Shown here piece after piece: positions 25,163-34,247 of a stretch of DNA of 64,000 nucleotides; position 1 is the first letter of the stretch, and each line of letters begins with the position of its first letter. The notes beneath the pieces were generated by a model, which did no database searches, had not been told where the DNA came from, and saw nothing but the letters and a program-made list of their open reading frames with translations. Source of the stretch: an uncultured Clostridia bacterium (GTDB lineage Bacteria > Bacillota > Clostridia > Oscillospirales > CAG-272); NCBI GenBank assembly GCA_946407735.1, contig CAMJPL010000002.1:1-64000 (forward strand), in the 5' to 3' direction. Position numbers and translations under genes: made by a program.

Positions 25163-26389
25163 TCATTTCACGAAGCCGAACGAACAGAGCTTCGCGGCAA
25201 AATCGTCACCGAAGAAGCGAAGCTCGGTCTCATGCAGGCCGGATACCGGCGTATCGAGCCTGCCTTTAAATTCGGAGAAGCCCTCACCGGGAGTTATCAT
25301 AACGCATCCCTTGTAGAATCCGTCCGTCCATATCTCGGCGCGGCATTCTTTGTCGGACGACGCCTTTATCCATACTCCGCCTTCGCCGCCGAAGCTGACC
25401 GAGCGGAAGACAGCGCGGCAGCCGTTTCTGATATTCACGACATCCAGACCGCTTCCGGTATCGCCGCCGCATTTATAGGCTCCTCCGGCGAGCTCCGCCG
25501 CCCGCCATCCGCCGATATTATCGGCACCGAGGATGCCCGACGTCATTTTTACCTCTCCGATACGGTCCTCGTCGTCGAAAAAGACCGGCTCGGCGCATAC
25601 ATGGCGGGAATTCACGCCGCAGTGAGTCGAGCGGTGGTAGAAGACGTACCACTGTCCTTTGAATTCGCAGAGCGAGCCGTGATTGTTCCAGCTTCCCGGA
25701 TCGCAGCCGAAATTGTCTATCACTATGCCGCCGTATTCGAAGCCGTGATCCGGATAGTCAGAGACGGCGTAGCCGAGCGAGGTGGCGCAGTTCCCGTGGC
25801 GGTGTGTGTCGGTGAAGAGATAATAGTATCTGCCGTTTATCTTCTTCACCGAGCTTCCCTCGTGGAATTCATGCTCCTTCACCGAAAGCGGCTGAGTGAT
25901 CGAATCGGGATCGATCTCGACCATATTGTCCTTCAGTCTGGCGGCCCTGACCTTGTCGAACTGCCCCCAGTAGAACCACGCCTGACCATCGTCGTCTATC
26001 ATGACGGCGGGATCTATGCCGAGGACATGCTCCATCGGACCGACGTCGCAAAACGGTCCCACAGGGCTTTCGCTGACGGCGACTCCGCATCTGCCGTCCG
26101 GTACGCAGTAGTAGAGGTAATATTTCCCGTTCCTGAACGCGCAGTCGGGGGCGTACAGCGCGCCGCAGTCCTTCGCCCAGTCGGTCATGTCGAGGGAGAA
26201 CGACACTCCGTGATCTGTCCAGTTTATCATATCGTCGGATGAATAGACGTGGTAGATCCTGCTGCAGTAGCTCTTTTCTCCCTTCATGTCGAAAGAGCCG
26301 TACAGGTATATCCTGCCGTCATCCCATACATGCGCCTCGGCGTCCGGGACAAATATGTCCGGCGGCAGGAGAGGGTTCATCGGATTCAT
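25163..26389 (-). CDS. GH43-family glycosidase with C-terminal beta-sandwich
   Basis: 408 residues. A five-blade propeller occupies about residues 1-290. The expected acidic triad is visible: Asp in FVPDAEAHVW, Asp in LGIDPAVMID (about 130) and Glu in EFHEGSSVKKI (about 179). Residues 300-408 look like a CBM6-type or sandwich domain. The family covers beta-xylosidases and alpha-L-arabinofuranosidases. AAAGGAGC precedes ATG 26389. It lies 48 bp behind the hybrid sensor kinase and is probably co-transcribed with it. Confidence 0.88.
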   Translation of the reverse strand: MNPMNPLLPPDIFVPDAEAHVWDDGRIYLYGSFDMKGEKSYCSRIYHVYSSDDMINWTDHGVSFSLDMTDWAKDCGALYAPDCAFRNGKYYLYYCVPDGRCGVAVSESPVGPFCDVGPMEHVLGIDPAVMIDDDGQAWFYWGQFDKVRAARLKDNMVEIDPDSITQPLSVKEHEFHEGSSVKKINGRYYYLFTDTHRHGNCATSLGYAVSDYPDHGFEYGGIVIDNFGCDPGSWNNHGSLCEFKGQWYVFYHRSTHCGVNSRHVCAEPVFFDDEDRIGEVKMTSGILGADNIGGWRAAELAGGAYKCGGDTGSGLDVVNIRNGCRAVFRSVSFGGEGGVWIKASSDKECRAEIWTDGFYKGCVMITPGEGFSEFKGRLDTPVSGLHETELRFFGDDFAAKLCSFGFVK

Positions 26390-26437
26390 ATAAAGCTCCT
26401 TTCAAAAGCTTTTCGATCTGTTATTCCGGAGGTTTTT

Positions 26438-29400
26438 TCAGTGTTTTATCAGACTTTCGAGAGCGGCGTACAGATTGTCCGGCTCGACCGGCTTTGTAAG
26501 ATGAGCGTTGAGCCCGGCCTGGAGACTGCGCTGAACGTCCTCGTCGAAGGCGTTGGCGGTGAGCGCGATTATCGGTATGGTCTTCGCGTCGGGGCGATCC
26601 ATCGCCCTTATCCTTGTCGTCGCCTCGAGGCCGTCCATCTCGGGCATCCGCATATCCATAAGAACGGCGTCGTAATAGTTTTCCGGGCGGGATGAGAACA
26701 TCTCGACGGCTTCACGGCCGTTCTTGGCGTGCTCCGCCTCCATCTCGCGCATCTGAAGCAGCATCATGATGATCTCGGCGTTCACGGCGACGTCCTCGGC
26801 TAGAAGGATCCGCTTGCCCTTGAGATCGGCCTTCGACGACTCATTCGACGAAGAAAGGCACTTCTTTTCGAGCGCGTCCCTGAATTCCTCCATCACGCTC
26901 TCGGGGAACAGAGGCTTCGCGAGGAAGGCGTCGACTCCGGCCTTCTTCGCCTCGTCGGCGACATCGTCCCAGCGGTAGGCCGTAAGTATGATTATCGCGG
27001 ATTCGTTGCCGACGATATCCCTTATCCTGCGCGTCGTCTCGATACCGTCCATCTCCGGCATCTTCCAGTCGACAAGTATGATGTTGTACGATTCCCGGCG
27101 GGCGTGACGCAGTCTGACCATCTCGACGGCCTCCGCGCCGGATCCGGCGGTCTCTGAAGCTATTCCGATCTTCTCGAGCACGATTCTGGCGTGCTCGGCG
27201 GCGACGGGATCATCGTCTATCACAAGGACGCTGAGCTCGTGAGGCAGCAGCTGACGGCCGATATTGTCAGACAGCCTGCGGTCGGAGTCCATCAGCGTGA
27301 CCGTGACGAAGAAGGAGGTGCCCTTTCCCTTTTCGCTCTGCACCTCGATATCGCCGTTCATCATGTCGACGATATTCTTCGTGATGGCGAGACCGAGACC
27401 AGAGCTGCCGTATTTATTCGTCGCCGACGAATCCTCCTGACTGAACGCGTCGAATATATGCGGCAAAAATTCCCGGCTCATCCCTATGCCGGTATCGGCG
27501 ACGGTAAAGCGGATAGTGGATTTGTTTCCGAAGGAGGCCGTCTTCTCTGCCTTGAATTCGACCTTTCCTCCCTCAGGCGTGAACTTGACGGCGTTGCCGA
27601 GGATGTTTATCAGCACCTGACGCAGCTTCATATTGTCGCCGATGTAATAATCGTCGATATTCTCGCCCGTCACGCAGTTGTATTCGAGCCCCTTGTCGCT
27701 GCACTGTCCGCTGAAGATGTTGTTTATCTGCTCGATGAGCTTGTAAAGCGAGAATTCCTCGTTTTTCAGCGTCATGCGCCCCGACTCGATGCGGGACATA
27801 TCGAGGATATCGTTTATGAGATTCAGCAGATGATGCGCCGAGTTGCCTATCTTTTCAAGATGCTCCCGCGTCTTTTCCGGGACGCCCGGATCGCTGAGGG
27901 CTATATTGTCGAGACCGATGATGGCGTTCATCGGCGTCCTGATCTCATGGCTCATGTTCGACAGGAAGGCGGTCTTGGCCTTGTTCGCCTCCTCGGACGC
28001 GTCGAGCGCGTCCTTCAGAGCCTGATTCCTCGCCATCGATTCTCGCATCTCGCTGTCGATGTCGGTGAAGCCGAGCCCGACGGCGTGAACTATGTTGTCG
28101 GTGCGGTCCTCGGCGTGACGGACGCCCGCCATACGGAGCATCTCGTATCTTTCCTTTCCGTCACGCTTTATGAGATATCTGTACGCGATTATGGCTTCTC
28201 TGCCGAGTCCCGAGCGTATGTTATCCGGGTCTATGAAGCGGATGAAGCCGTCCCTGTAATCCTCAGAGACATATTTTCCGGCGTAATCCAAAAATGTCTG
28301 ACGGAAGGCGAAATGCTCGCCGTCGCCGATCCCGTTGTCGGAGCTCGGGTCGGCCTGATAGCAGACGCCGTCGTCCGTGTCTAAATTCACATAGTAAACG
28401 CTGCGGTAGTCGGACGCGAGGGCGGTGATCATGCTGTCCTGCTGCGCCCTGTGCCTCTCCTGCTCGAGCAGCTTTTCCTGCAGCGTAAGGCGCTGCTCCA
28501 GCTCCTCCTGCTTCACCCTGCTCTCGGCCTCCGCTCTCTCCTTTTCAAGCATCAGCCTTGAGCTGCGGCGCATCTGCGAGATCATAACAAGGAACATCGC
28601 GAGCAGCACGGCGGCGGTAAGGAGCGTCTGTATCAGGCTGCGGATTATGATCGTATCTGTCACCGAGCTTATCCGCTCGCTTATGACGCTCTCGCGGATA
28701 AGATAGGTAAGAAGCCAGTCGGTGCCCTCGACGGGGACATAGCTCAGCGTCTCGCTGATCCCGTCGTAGGTAAACGACGCGACTCCCTTCCTGCCGTCGG
28801 CGAAATCCTTCGCTATCGCTTCGGCGGAATTGCCGGACTCGAATTTCGCGTGGTTCAGGGCGTCAAGAAGATTGTCCTCCTGCGCGAGTCCGCCGAGGAC
28901 CGTGTCGCTCAGGGCCACTCCTTCGGAGGTATATATGTTGCAGAAGGTCGTCCCGTCATCGTCGGAGCTCATCGACACGCCCTGAAGCATGCGGTCCATG
29001 TCTATCTCCATGAAGCAGCAGACGAGAGAGCCGCCGTTGAAGGGGATGCTGTCGACAGGGACGGCAATTATAACCTTCTTGTCCCCGCTCGCCGGGTCCT
29101 TTATCGAGATCTCCGGCTCCTTGATGGAGGCGTAATCTATCTGATAGCTGTCGATATCGTTCTGCGTCCCGGAAGATGTATATATAAGCCCCTCTGAATC
29201 AACGAAGGCGAATTTATTGAGACCGTAGAGCAGCTTCATCCTCGCCTGAAACGCCTGCAGATGAGCCGTGTCGCTGAGATCGTCCGGCGTCAGGAGCATT
29301 ATCGCCGACTCTGTGTTGGAAACGCTCGACCTGAGGTTTGACGCGACGACCTGCTCGCGACGCCCGGCGAGCTCGTCGAGGTACAGAAGGCTGACCGAAC

Positions 29401-29542
29401 GAACGGCGTCCTCGGTGTCTCGTCCGGCGCTGCGTCCGGTAAGCAGGGTACCGCCGATCAGAATAACGGCGATGATTATGACGCCGATCACTATCGTCCT
29501 TGTATTGTAGAATTTATTTATTTTTGTGTTCGTATCATTCAT
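26438..29542 (-). CDS. Hybrid sensor histidine kinase with two receiver domains
   Basis: 1034 residues in one chain. TM1 (about 16-33), an extracellular dCache-like sensor (about 40-290), TM2 (about 298-320), a charged coiled coil rich in Q/E/R (325-370), a PAS-like region (370-500), HisKA with SHEIRTP (His about 532), HATPase with NAVKFT (about 654), then two receivers with phospho-acceptor Asp in [10 protein letters not shown] (about 825) and [10 protein letters not shown] (about 963). No HPt and no DNA-binding domain is present, so the output must go through separate proteins. GGAGG precedes ATG 29542. The GH43, GH109-like and GpsA-like genes follow it. Confidence 0.93.
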   Translation of the reverse strand: MNDTNTKINKFYNTRTIVIGVIIIAVILIGGTLLTGRSAGRDTEDAVRSVSLLYLDELAGRREQVVASNLRSSVSNTESAIMLLTPDDLSDTAHLQAFQARMKLLYGLNKFAFVDSEGLIYTSSGTQNDIDSYQIDYASIKEPEISIKDPASGDKKVIIAVPVDSIPFNGGSLVCCFMEIDMDRMLQGVSMSSDDDGTTFCNIYTSEGVALSDTVLGGLAQEDNLLDALNHAKFESGNSAEAIAKDFADGRKGVASFTYDGISETLSYVPVEGTDWLLTYLIRESVISERISSVTDTIIIRSLIQTLLTAAVLLAMFLVMISQMRRSSRLMLEKERAEAESRVKQEELEQRLTLQEKLLEQERHRAQQDSMITALASDYRSVYYVNLDTDDGVCYQADPSSDNGIGDGEHFAFRQTFLDYAGKYVSEDYRDGFIRFIDPDNIRSGLGREAIIAYRYLIKRDGKERYEMLRMAGVRHAEDRTDNIVHAVGLGFTDIDSEMRESMARNQALKDALDASEEANKAKTAFLSNMSHEIRTPMNAIIGLDNIALSDPGVPEKTREHLEKIGNSAHHLLNLINDILDMSRIESGRMTLKNEEFSLYKLIEQINNIFSGQCSDKGLEYNCVTGENIDDYYIGDNMKLRQVLINILGNAVKFTPEGGKVEFKAEKTASFGNKSTIRFTVADTGIGMSREFLPHIFDAFSQEDSSATNKYGSSGLGLAITKNIVDMMNGDIEVQSEKGKGTSFFVTVTLMDSDRRLSDNIGRQLLPHELSVLVIDDDPVAAEHARIVLEKIGIASETAGSGAEAVEMVRLRHARRESYNIILVDWKMPEMDGIETTRRIRDIVGNESAIIILTAYRWDDVADEAKKAGVDAFLAKPLFPESVMEEFRDALEKKCLSSSNESSKADLKGKRILLAEDVAVNAEIIMMLLQMREMEAEHAKNGREAVEMFSSRPENYYDAVLMDMRMPEMDGLEATTRIRAMDRPDAKTIPIIALTANAFDEDVQRSLQAGLNAHLTKPVEPDNLYAALESLIKH

Positions 29543-29609
29543 TGGCGCAAACCTCCGCGCTTTATTGCGGCGGCTGATCCGGCATATTTTGTAATTATTT
29601 GTCCATTAT

Positions 29610-29638
29610 ATTATATCATATTACGGGATGATTTTCAA
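29610..29638 (-). promoter_or_regulatory. Promoter of the sensor-kinase/GH43 unit
   Basis: Minus strand TTGAAA (29633-29638), 17 bp, TATAAT (29610-29615), TGA extended -10. Confidence 0.8.
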
Positions 29639-29647
29639 GGAGTAAAC

Positions 29648-29688
29648 AAAAAAAGCGGGGAAAAACGCCTTTAATCGTTCTTCCCCGC
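29648..29688 (-). terminator. Intrinsic terminator of the SBP2 / six-hairpin glycosidase operon
   Basis: Stem GCGGGGAA (29655-29662) with TTCCCCGC (29681-29688), an inner AACG/CGTT extension, and a run of seven T on the minus strand. Confidence 0.9.
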
Positions 29689-29702
29689 CAATGAAACGGT
29701 AT

Positions 29703-30911
29703 TCAAGGCAGTTCCTTTTCGGCGAGCTTTATCCGCCATCCTGCGTTGAGTATCGCCATCGGGGCGTAGGTGCTGTGGTGCGCGGTGTCGAGCCTGTCCT
29801 CGATCTCATGTATGCATTCCGCAGTCTCGGGGCTTACCTCATATCCCGGGCACAGCGCGGCTATCGACGCGCTTTCGCCGACATTGAGCAGCGGATAGAA
29901 GGCGCTGTCTACCGTCTCCTGCTGCCACGGGCAGTAGTAGGCGTACCCGCCGATAAATCCCCTGTACGCCGCCATAGCCTTATCCCAGCGGAGCATTTTC
30001 AGGCTCAGCTTTGCTGATCTTTCCGGCTTCATGAGGCTTTCGGTCTGATATGCGACCGTCTTCTCATATCCGTCGGCGATACGAGCCATGACGGCGCGGT
30101 ATCTCTCCTTCCATTCCGGATCGTCCTCGGCGTCATGCATCAGCCTGAGCGAATACTGGAGCTGCAGCCCGGCGTAGACGGGATGCCCGTTCATATCATA
30201 CGGGAGCGTAATCCTGTAAGCCGTGTCTCTCATGTCTAAATAAAGATCGCGCCAATGGCTGTCGCCGGTGATGCTCCACGCCGCGAGATAGAACATCGGA
30301 AGCCTGCCGATCTCATGAGAATCGACGTCTCCCCACATCTTCGACACTATCGCCGCTCCGCCGTCGTCGCGGAGAAGATCGTAGCCGTTTTCCTCAACGC
30401 AGCGCTTCTCGCACATCCCGGCGATCCGCGCCATGCGCTCCTTTACGCTCTCCTTTTCCCGCTCATCCGCGAGACCGGAGAAGAAGAACAGCCATGCGCC
30501 CCAGACCCAGTGCGTGAACTGATCGCGGGACGAGTTATAATAATGGCTTTTTTTGTCCACCGGCGACACGCCTCTCGCGACGAAGCCCGGCGTTTCGCAG
30601 ACATCGGTGAGAAGCTCCATCCCCTTATAGACGGCGGACGCGTATTCCTTCATGCCGATATCGCCGGTCGCCTTGTATCTCGCGACGACGGTGTCCATCA
30701 TCGTGCCGGCCGAGAGAGCGCAGTCCTCCATGCCGGTGCCGAAGCCGCCGGGATTCGGGATCTGGCGCTTTATCAGCTCCGGGGACGGCAGATGCGCCAC
30801 GGCGTCGTCCGGGATCCCGAGATCCGAGTTGTCGGTGATATAATCGTAGAAAAGGCAGGTCCTTCTGTCAAACAGCCTGTTCCACACATAATCCCATGAT
30901 TTATCGAACAT
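29703..30911 (-). CDS. (alpha/alpha)6-barrel glycosidase-like protein
   Basis: 402 residues, mostly helical, with the repeated helix-pair pattern of six-hairpin glycosidases (GH88/GH105/GH127-like superfamily). GGFGTGMEDCALSAGTMMD near residues 55-73 resembles the conserved first-helix region with acidic residues. YYNSSRDQFTHWVWG (about 120-135) could contribute the catalytic Asp. No exact family is assigned. No signal peptide. GAGAGGTG precedes ATG 30911, 10 bp behind a solute-binding lipoprotein, so it likely acts on the imported ligand. Confidence 0.65.
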   Translation of the reverse strand: MFDKSWDYVWNRLFDRRTCLFYDYITDNSDLGIPDDAVAHLPSPELIKRQIPNPGGFGTGMEDCALSAGTMMDTVVARYKATGDIGMKEYASAVYKGMELLTDVCETPGFVARGVSPVDKKSHYYNSSRDQFTHWVWGAWLFFFSGLADEREKESVKERMARIAGMCEKRCVEENGYDLLRDDGGAAIVSKMWGDVDSHEIGRLPMFYLAAWSITGDSHWRDLYLDMRDTAYRITLPYDMNGHPVYAGLQLQYSLRLMHDAEDDPEWKERYRAVMARIADGYEKTVAYQTESLMKPERSAKLSLKMLRWDKAMAAYRGFIGGYAYYCPWQQETVDSAFYPLLNVGESASIAALCPGYEVSPETAECIHEIEDRLDTAHHSTYAPMAILNAGWRIKLAEKELP

Positions 30912-30921
30912 AAGGCACCTC

Positions 30922-32361
30922 TCAGCTGTAAAGGGTGTTGATCCGTTCGAGCAGAGCGATATCCTTGTCCTTGTTCTTTTCGTAATAGGAAGCGAGATCG
31001 CTGCCGGGGCTGGAGGTATTGAACAGATTGTTGAAGGCGAGCGCCATCTGCGCCGAGAAGGAATAGGCTAGCTCGACCTTCATCCTGCCCATGATGAGGT
31101 CTATCACCTTCGCCGACTGCTCGTCGTAGGTGTATTTGTTTTTCAGCGCCTTCTCGATGAACGCCGGGGCGACGGTGTAGTAGCCGGAGGCGGTCATCGC
31201 CTCGATGCAGGCGCCGATCTTCTCGAGATCCGGCGCCGTTATCGGCACGCCGTGAGAGTAATCGGTATAGCCGGCGATATAATCGGGCTGAGACTCGTCG
31301 AGCTTCGGGGTGCAGATGACTCCGTAATCGACGTCGGAATCGCGCAGGAAGGTCTCCATCATCCCGAGAGAGTCGTAATAGTAGAGAGCCTGACCGCTCG
31401 CGAATATCTGCTGCACAGGCGAGTTGTCGCCGGAGATAAGGAATACCGACGGCGATTCGAAGAAGACCTTATACAGCTTTTCGACCGCCGCGGACGCCTT
31501 CGAGACGTCGAAGACGAATTCAAGCTGCCCGTCCTTGTTCTTCGCGAAGGTATCTATTCCCATGGACGGCTGCATGCAGATATAGTTGTGGGTCTTGACG
31601 AGACCGAAGATGTCTCCCTCGTTTTTTTCACCGTTGCCGTCGACATCGGAATAGACGGCGTTTATCATTTCTATCAGCCTGTCGAGCGTCCATGTGCCGT
31701 CGAATATGCTGTCGTAGGGCACCTTCAGCCCGTAGTCGGCGGCGAGCGATTTGTTGATATACCACACTCTGGCGCGGGAAAGCCCGAAGTATGACATGTA
31801 GTTCGAGAACAGCAGCATCTTTCCGTTGATCTCATACGCGTCGACCGAATGCTTCGGCCACCAGTCGGCCGAGAAGTCGATGCCCTTGATACCGCTGATG
31901 TCGCTCATGTACCCGCCGAGAGCCAGCTCGGCCATCCTGAGATCCTGACCGGTGGCGATGTCGAACGCGTCCTCTCCGGCGATAATGACGTCCGCCAGCT
32001 TCCCGGGATCGTCATAAAGCACGCTTTTTATCGTGATATTGAGCTTTTCCTCGACCTCCCTGTTGGAGCGGTAGATGGCGTCGTTCAGCACGTCGCCTGT
32101 CTCCTCCTCCCTTATCGAGAAGCGATAGATATCGTACTGCCGTGTGTCTCCGAGGCGGAGCGTGTAGCCGCCGAGATCGGATGACGGGAAATCGGCGAAG
32201 GACGGCGCCTGCGTCTCCTCTTCCTCCGCGGCGGTCTCAGCCGCCGCGGCAGTCGTCTCAACCGTATCGGCGACGCCTTCTTCGCTCACCGCGGCTTCTC
32301 CGCAGGCTGACGAAGCGAGCGCGAGCATGGCAAGGATCAGAGCTGATAACTGTTTTTTCAT
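30922..32361 (-). CDS. Extracellular solute-binding lipoprotein 2
   Basis: About 479 residues: MKKQ start, hydrophobic signal ending in LASSAC, a strongly acidic/Ala/Thr linker, then a sugar-binding-protein body homologous in layout to the other two lipoproteins here. Near residue 235-248 it carries DVDGNGEKNEGDIFG, a calcium-loop-like motif at the same position as in the paralogues. ATG 32361 is chosen, with GGTGGAG upstream; the earlier in-frame GTG and ATG overlap that site. Controlled from a promoter with phased repeats next to the divergent AraC gene. No permease genes are adjacent. Confidence 0.88.
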   Translation of the reverse strand: MKKQLSALILAMLALASSACGEAAVSEEGVADTVETTAAAAETAAEEEETQAPSFADFPSSDLGGYTLRLGDTRQYDIYRFSIREEETGDVLNDAIYRSNREVEEKLNITIKSVLYDDPGKLADVIIAGEDAFDIATGQDLRMAELALGGYMSDISGIKGIDFSADWWPKHSVDAYEINGKMLLFSNYMSYFGLSRARVWYINKSLAADYGLKVPYDSIFDGTWTLDRLIEMINAVYSDVDGNGEKNEGDIFGLVKTHNYICMQPSMGIDTFAKNKDGQLEFVFDVSKASAAVEKLYKVFFESPSVFLISGDNSPVQQIFASGQALYYYDSLGMMETFLRDSDVDYGVICTPKLDESQPDYIAGYTDYSHGVPITAPDLEKIGACIEAMTASGYYTVAPAFIEKALKNKYTYDEQSAKVIDLIMGRMKVELAYSFSAQMALAFNNLFNTSSPGSDLASYYEKNKDKDIALLERINTLYS

Positions 32362-32381
32362 CAAAATCATCTCCACCGGTA

Positions 32382-32410
32382 TTGCTTTTTCGTATTCCGT
32401 ATGCTATACT
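32382..32410 (+). promoter_or_regulatory. Promoter of AraC regulator 2
   Basis: TTGCTT (32382-32387), 17 bp, TATACT (32405-32410), TGC extended -10. It overlaps the divergent promoter at 32412-32440 so closely that the two cannot easily be occupied at the same time. Confidence 0.65.
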
Positions 32411-32411
32411 T

Positions 32412-32440
32412 ATTATATCAGCAAGAGACGGTGCGCGCAA
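32412..32440 (-). promoter_or_regulatory. Promoter of the SBP2 operon
   Basis: Minus strand TTGCGC (32435-32440), 17 bp, TATAAT (32412-32417), TGA extended -10. Phased repeats lie 6 bp upstream of the -35. Confidence 0.75.
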
Positions 32441-32445
32441 TATCA

Positions 32446-32479
32446 ATTTCAAACTGTTTTTTAATTATTTCAAACCATT
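32446..32479 (-). promoter_or_regulatory. Phased direct repeat, candidate AraC operator
   Basis: TTTCAAAC occurs at 32447-32454 and 32468-32475 (21 bp start to start), each followed after two bases by TTTT. On the minus strand these lie just upstream of the SBP2 -35 box, the same geometry as at 1893-1923 but with a different sequence. Confidence 0.68.
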
Positions 32480-32493
32480 TTCGGTCATACGCG

Positions 32494-33381
32494 ATGAACC
32501 TAAAAATGATCGACCCGTATCTGCGATCGGCTTCCACCTTTCTGTGGGATTATATGGACGCCGAGCCCTCGGTTTCATACGAGATGCGGATGTTCGCCGT
32601 AAGCGACGGCGAGGCGAAGCTGTATCTCGGGGACGAGATGACTTTGATGAAAGCCGGATCGGTGCTTCTCACCGGGGCCGGGATGCCGTATCTTTTCCGA
32701 AATCTCGATGAAGAAACGCCATTCACTCTCTACTGCATAAGCTACGATATAACGCAGGAGTTCAGGGATACCGCGGTATGGATCCCGCCGACCCATCTGT
32801 CTTCCTTTCATCCCGAATATATTATAGACAAGCGCCCCTTCGCATCGCAGGGCTTCGGGTTTCCGATACTTCTGCACGGAGCCGGGGAGATAACGGAACT
32901 TATCATACAGATCTACGGCGAATGGATGAAAAACGACTCCTTCTCGATAGATCTCGCCTCAGGGCTGATAAAGACCGCTTTGATAACCGCTCTGCGGTCC
33001 CGCGGGGACGAAAGCGGAGAGATGAAGAGAGAGCCTTTGAGCCTGCAGAACGCGAGATCGGCTGTAAGATATATGGAAAGCCGCTTCCGTGAGAACATAA
33101 GCGAAAAGTCGATCGCAAGGGAATTCAGCTTTCATCCGTATTATCTCGCGAGGATAATCAAAAGATGGTACGGCGTCACGCCGTACAGATATATCCTTGA
33201 GCTCAGGCTCCGTGAAGCAAGGCGTCTGCTTGAGGAGACATCGCTCACGGTCGGTGAGATAGGTCGGATATGCGGTTTTTCCAGCCAGCAGGCCTTCGCG
33301 GCGGCGCTGAAGCGCGAAACGGGGATGACGGCGCTCGGATTCAGAAAGCCGAAGACGGATATAAAAACCGCGGAGCCGTGA
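32494..33381 (+). CDS. AraC-family transcriptional regulator (regulator 2)
   Basis: About 295 residues. A cupin-like N-terminal half (LYLGDEMTLMKAGSVLLTG, PYLFRN) is followed by a 100-residue AraC DNA-binding domain: ISEKSIAREFSFHPYYLAR is the first helix-turn-helix and GEIGRICGFSSQQAFAAAL the second. The start at ATG 32494 is the best guess; ATG 32506 is possible and neither has a good ribosome binding site. Divergent from the SBP2 operon, which it probably activates. Confidence 0.9.
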   Translation: MNLKMIDPYLRSASTFLWDYMDAEPSVSYEMRMFAVSDGEAKLYLGDEMTLMKAGSVLLTGAGMPYLFRNLDEETPFTLYCISYDITQEFRDTAVWIPPTHLSSFHPEYIIDKRPFASQGFGFPILLHGAGEITELIIQIYGEWMKNDSFSIDLASGLIKTALITALRSRGDESGEMKREPLSLQNARSAVRYMESRFRENISEKSIAREFSFHPYYLARIIKRWYGVTPYRYILELRLREARRLLEETSLTVGEIGRICGFSSQQAFAAALKRETGMTALGFRKPKTDIKTAEP

Positions 33382-33391
33382 CGCTCCGCGG
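33363..33391 (-). terminator. GDPD terminator embedded in the end of the AraC gene
   Basis: CCGCGGAGC (33368-33376) pairs with GCTCCGCGG (33383-33391); TTTTT follows on the minus strand. The regulator's TGA lies in the loop, so the hairpin is shared by two convergent genes. Confidence 0.8.
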
Positions 33392-33407
33392 GTAAATCGG
33401 TGATATC

Positions 33408-34127
33408 TTATTCGATTATATTCGACGTTATCTCGTCCACTCCCCACGACACAAGCTCGGCGGCCCTTGAAAGACTGTCGACAGTCCAGCAGTTCACCTC
33501 GATACCGGCGGCATGGCAGGCTTTGAGCTTTTCCTCGGTAAGTCTGCCGGCCTCTATGTCGAGATCCATGCCGTCGGCCGTCAGCTTCTCTATGAGAGCG
33601 GCGTCGACGTCGCCCGTCAAAAACTGGCACTTCTGCTCCGGGCGGGCTTCCTTCACGAGCTCAAGATTGTGATATCCGAAGGAAATGAATATCGTGCTGT
33701 CGAGATATCCGTCGAAGATATCGAGGATCGAGCGGATCTCCTCCGCCGTGAAGCGGCTTTTGAGCTCGGGCACGCACACCTTGCCGTAGGACGAGCAGAT
33801 CTTGACGTATTCGCTCGGAAGGCATAATCTGAGATCGCCGCGGTCCGTCCTGCCGTCTATATCCTTCAATGTTAGAGCGCGCAGATCGGCGAGAGTTGAA
33901 TCCTCCATCACGAGATCGGTCTCGCAGATCCTTCCGCTCCGGCCGTCGTGATTGCAGATGAACTGCCCGTCGATTGTACGCCAGATATCGGTCTCGACGC
34001 CCCAGTAGCTGCGGTTTCCGGCAGCTATGAACGCGGCGGCGGTGTTTTCGGTCTCGACTCCGCTCACGCCTCTGTGAGCGACCATCTTTGTGTTTCCGTG
34101 ATCTGACAGCTTCAAAGTATCGCGCAT
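33408..34127 (-). CDS. Glycerophosphodiester phosphodiesterase family protein
   Basis: About 239 residues. VAHRGVSGVETENTAAAF (residues 16-33) and VETDIW give the GDPD motif (H-R-x(n)-E-N-T, E-x-D). CNHD supplies the second His and VPELKS the third metal Glu. It cleaves glycerophosphodiesters to glycerol-3-phosphate and an alcohol. No signal peptide, so cytoplasmic. ATG 34127 is chosen, with CGGAGA upstream, over an earlier in-frame ATG at 34151. Confidence 0.9.
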   Translation of the reverse strand: MRDTLKLSDHGNTKMVAHRGVSGVETENTAAAFIAAGNRSYWGVETDIWRTIDGQFICNHDGRSGRICETDLVMEDSTLADLRALTLKDIDGRTDRGDLRLCLPSEYVKICSSYGKVCVPELKSRFTAEEIRSILDIFDGYLDSTIFISFGYHNLELVKEARPEQKCQFLTGDVDAALIEKLTADGMDLDIEAGRLTEEKLKACHAAGIEVNCWTVDSLSRAAELVSWGVDEITSNIIE

Positions 34128-34168
34128 GATGAGTCTCCGTTCATAAATCAATATTTTAGAGTATTATT

Positions 34169-34197
34169 AGTATATACCCAAAAACGCCGGAATGCAA
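34169..34197 (-). promoter_or_regulatory. Promoter of the GDPD gene
   Basis: Minus strand TTGCAT (34192-34197), 17 bp, TATACT (34169-34174). Confidence 0.7.
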
Positions 34198-34247
34198 CAG
34201 GAAACGGTAAAATTAATTCACAATCTTCATAAAAAAGAGGCAGTGAC

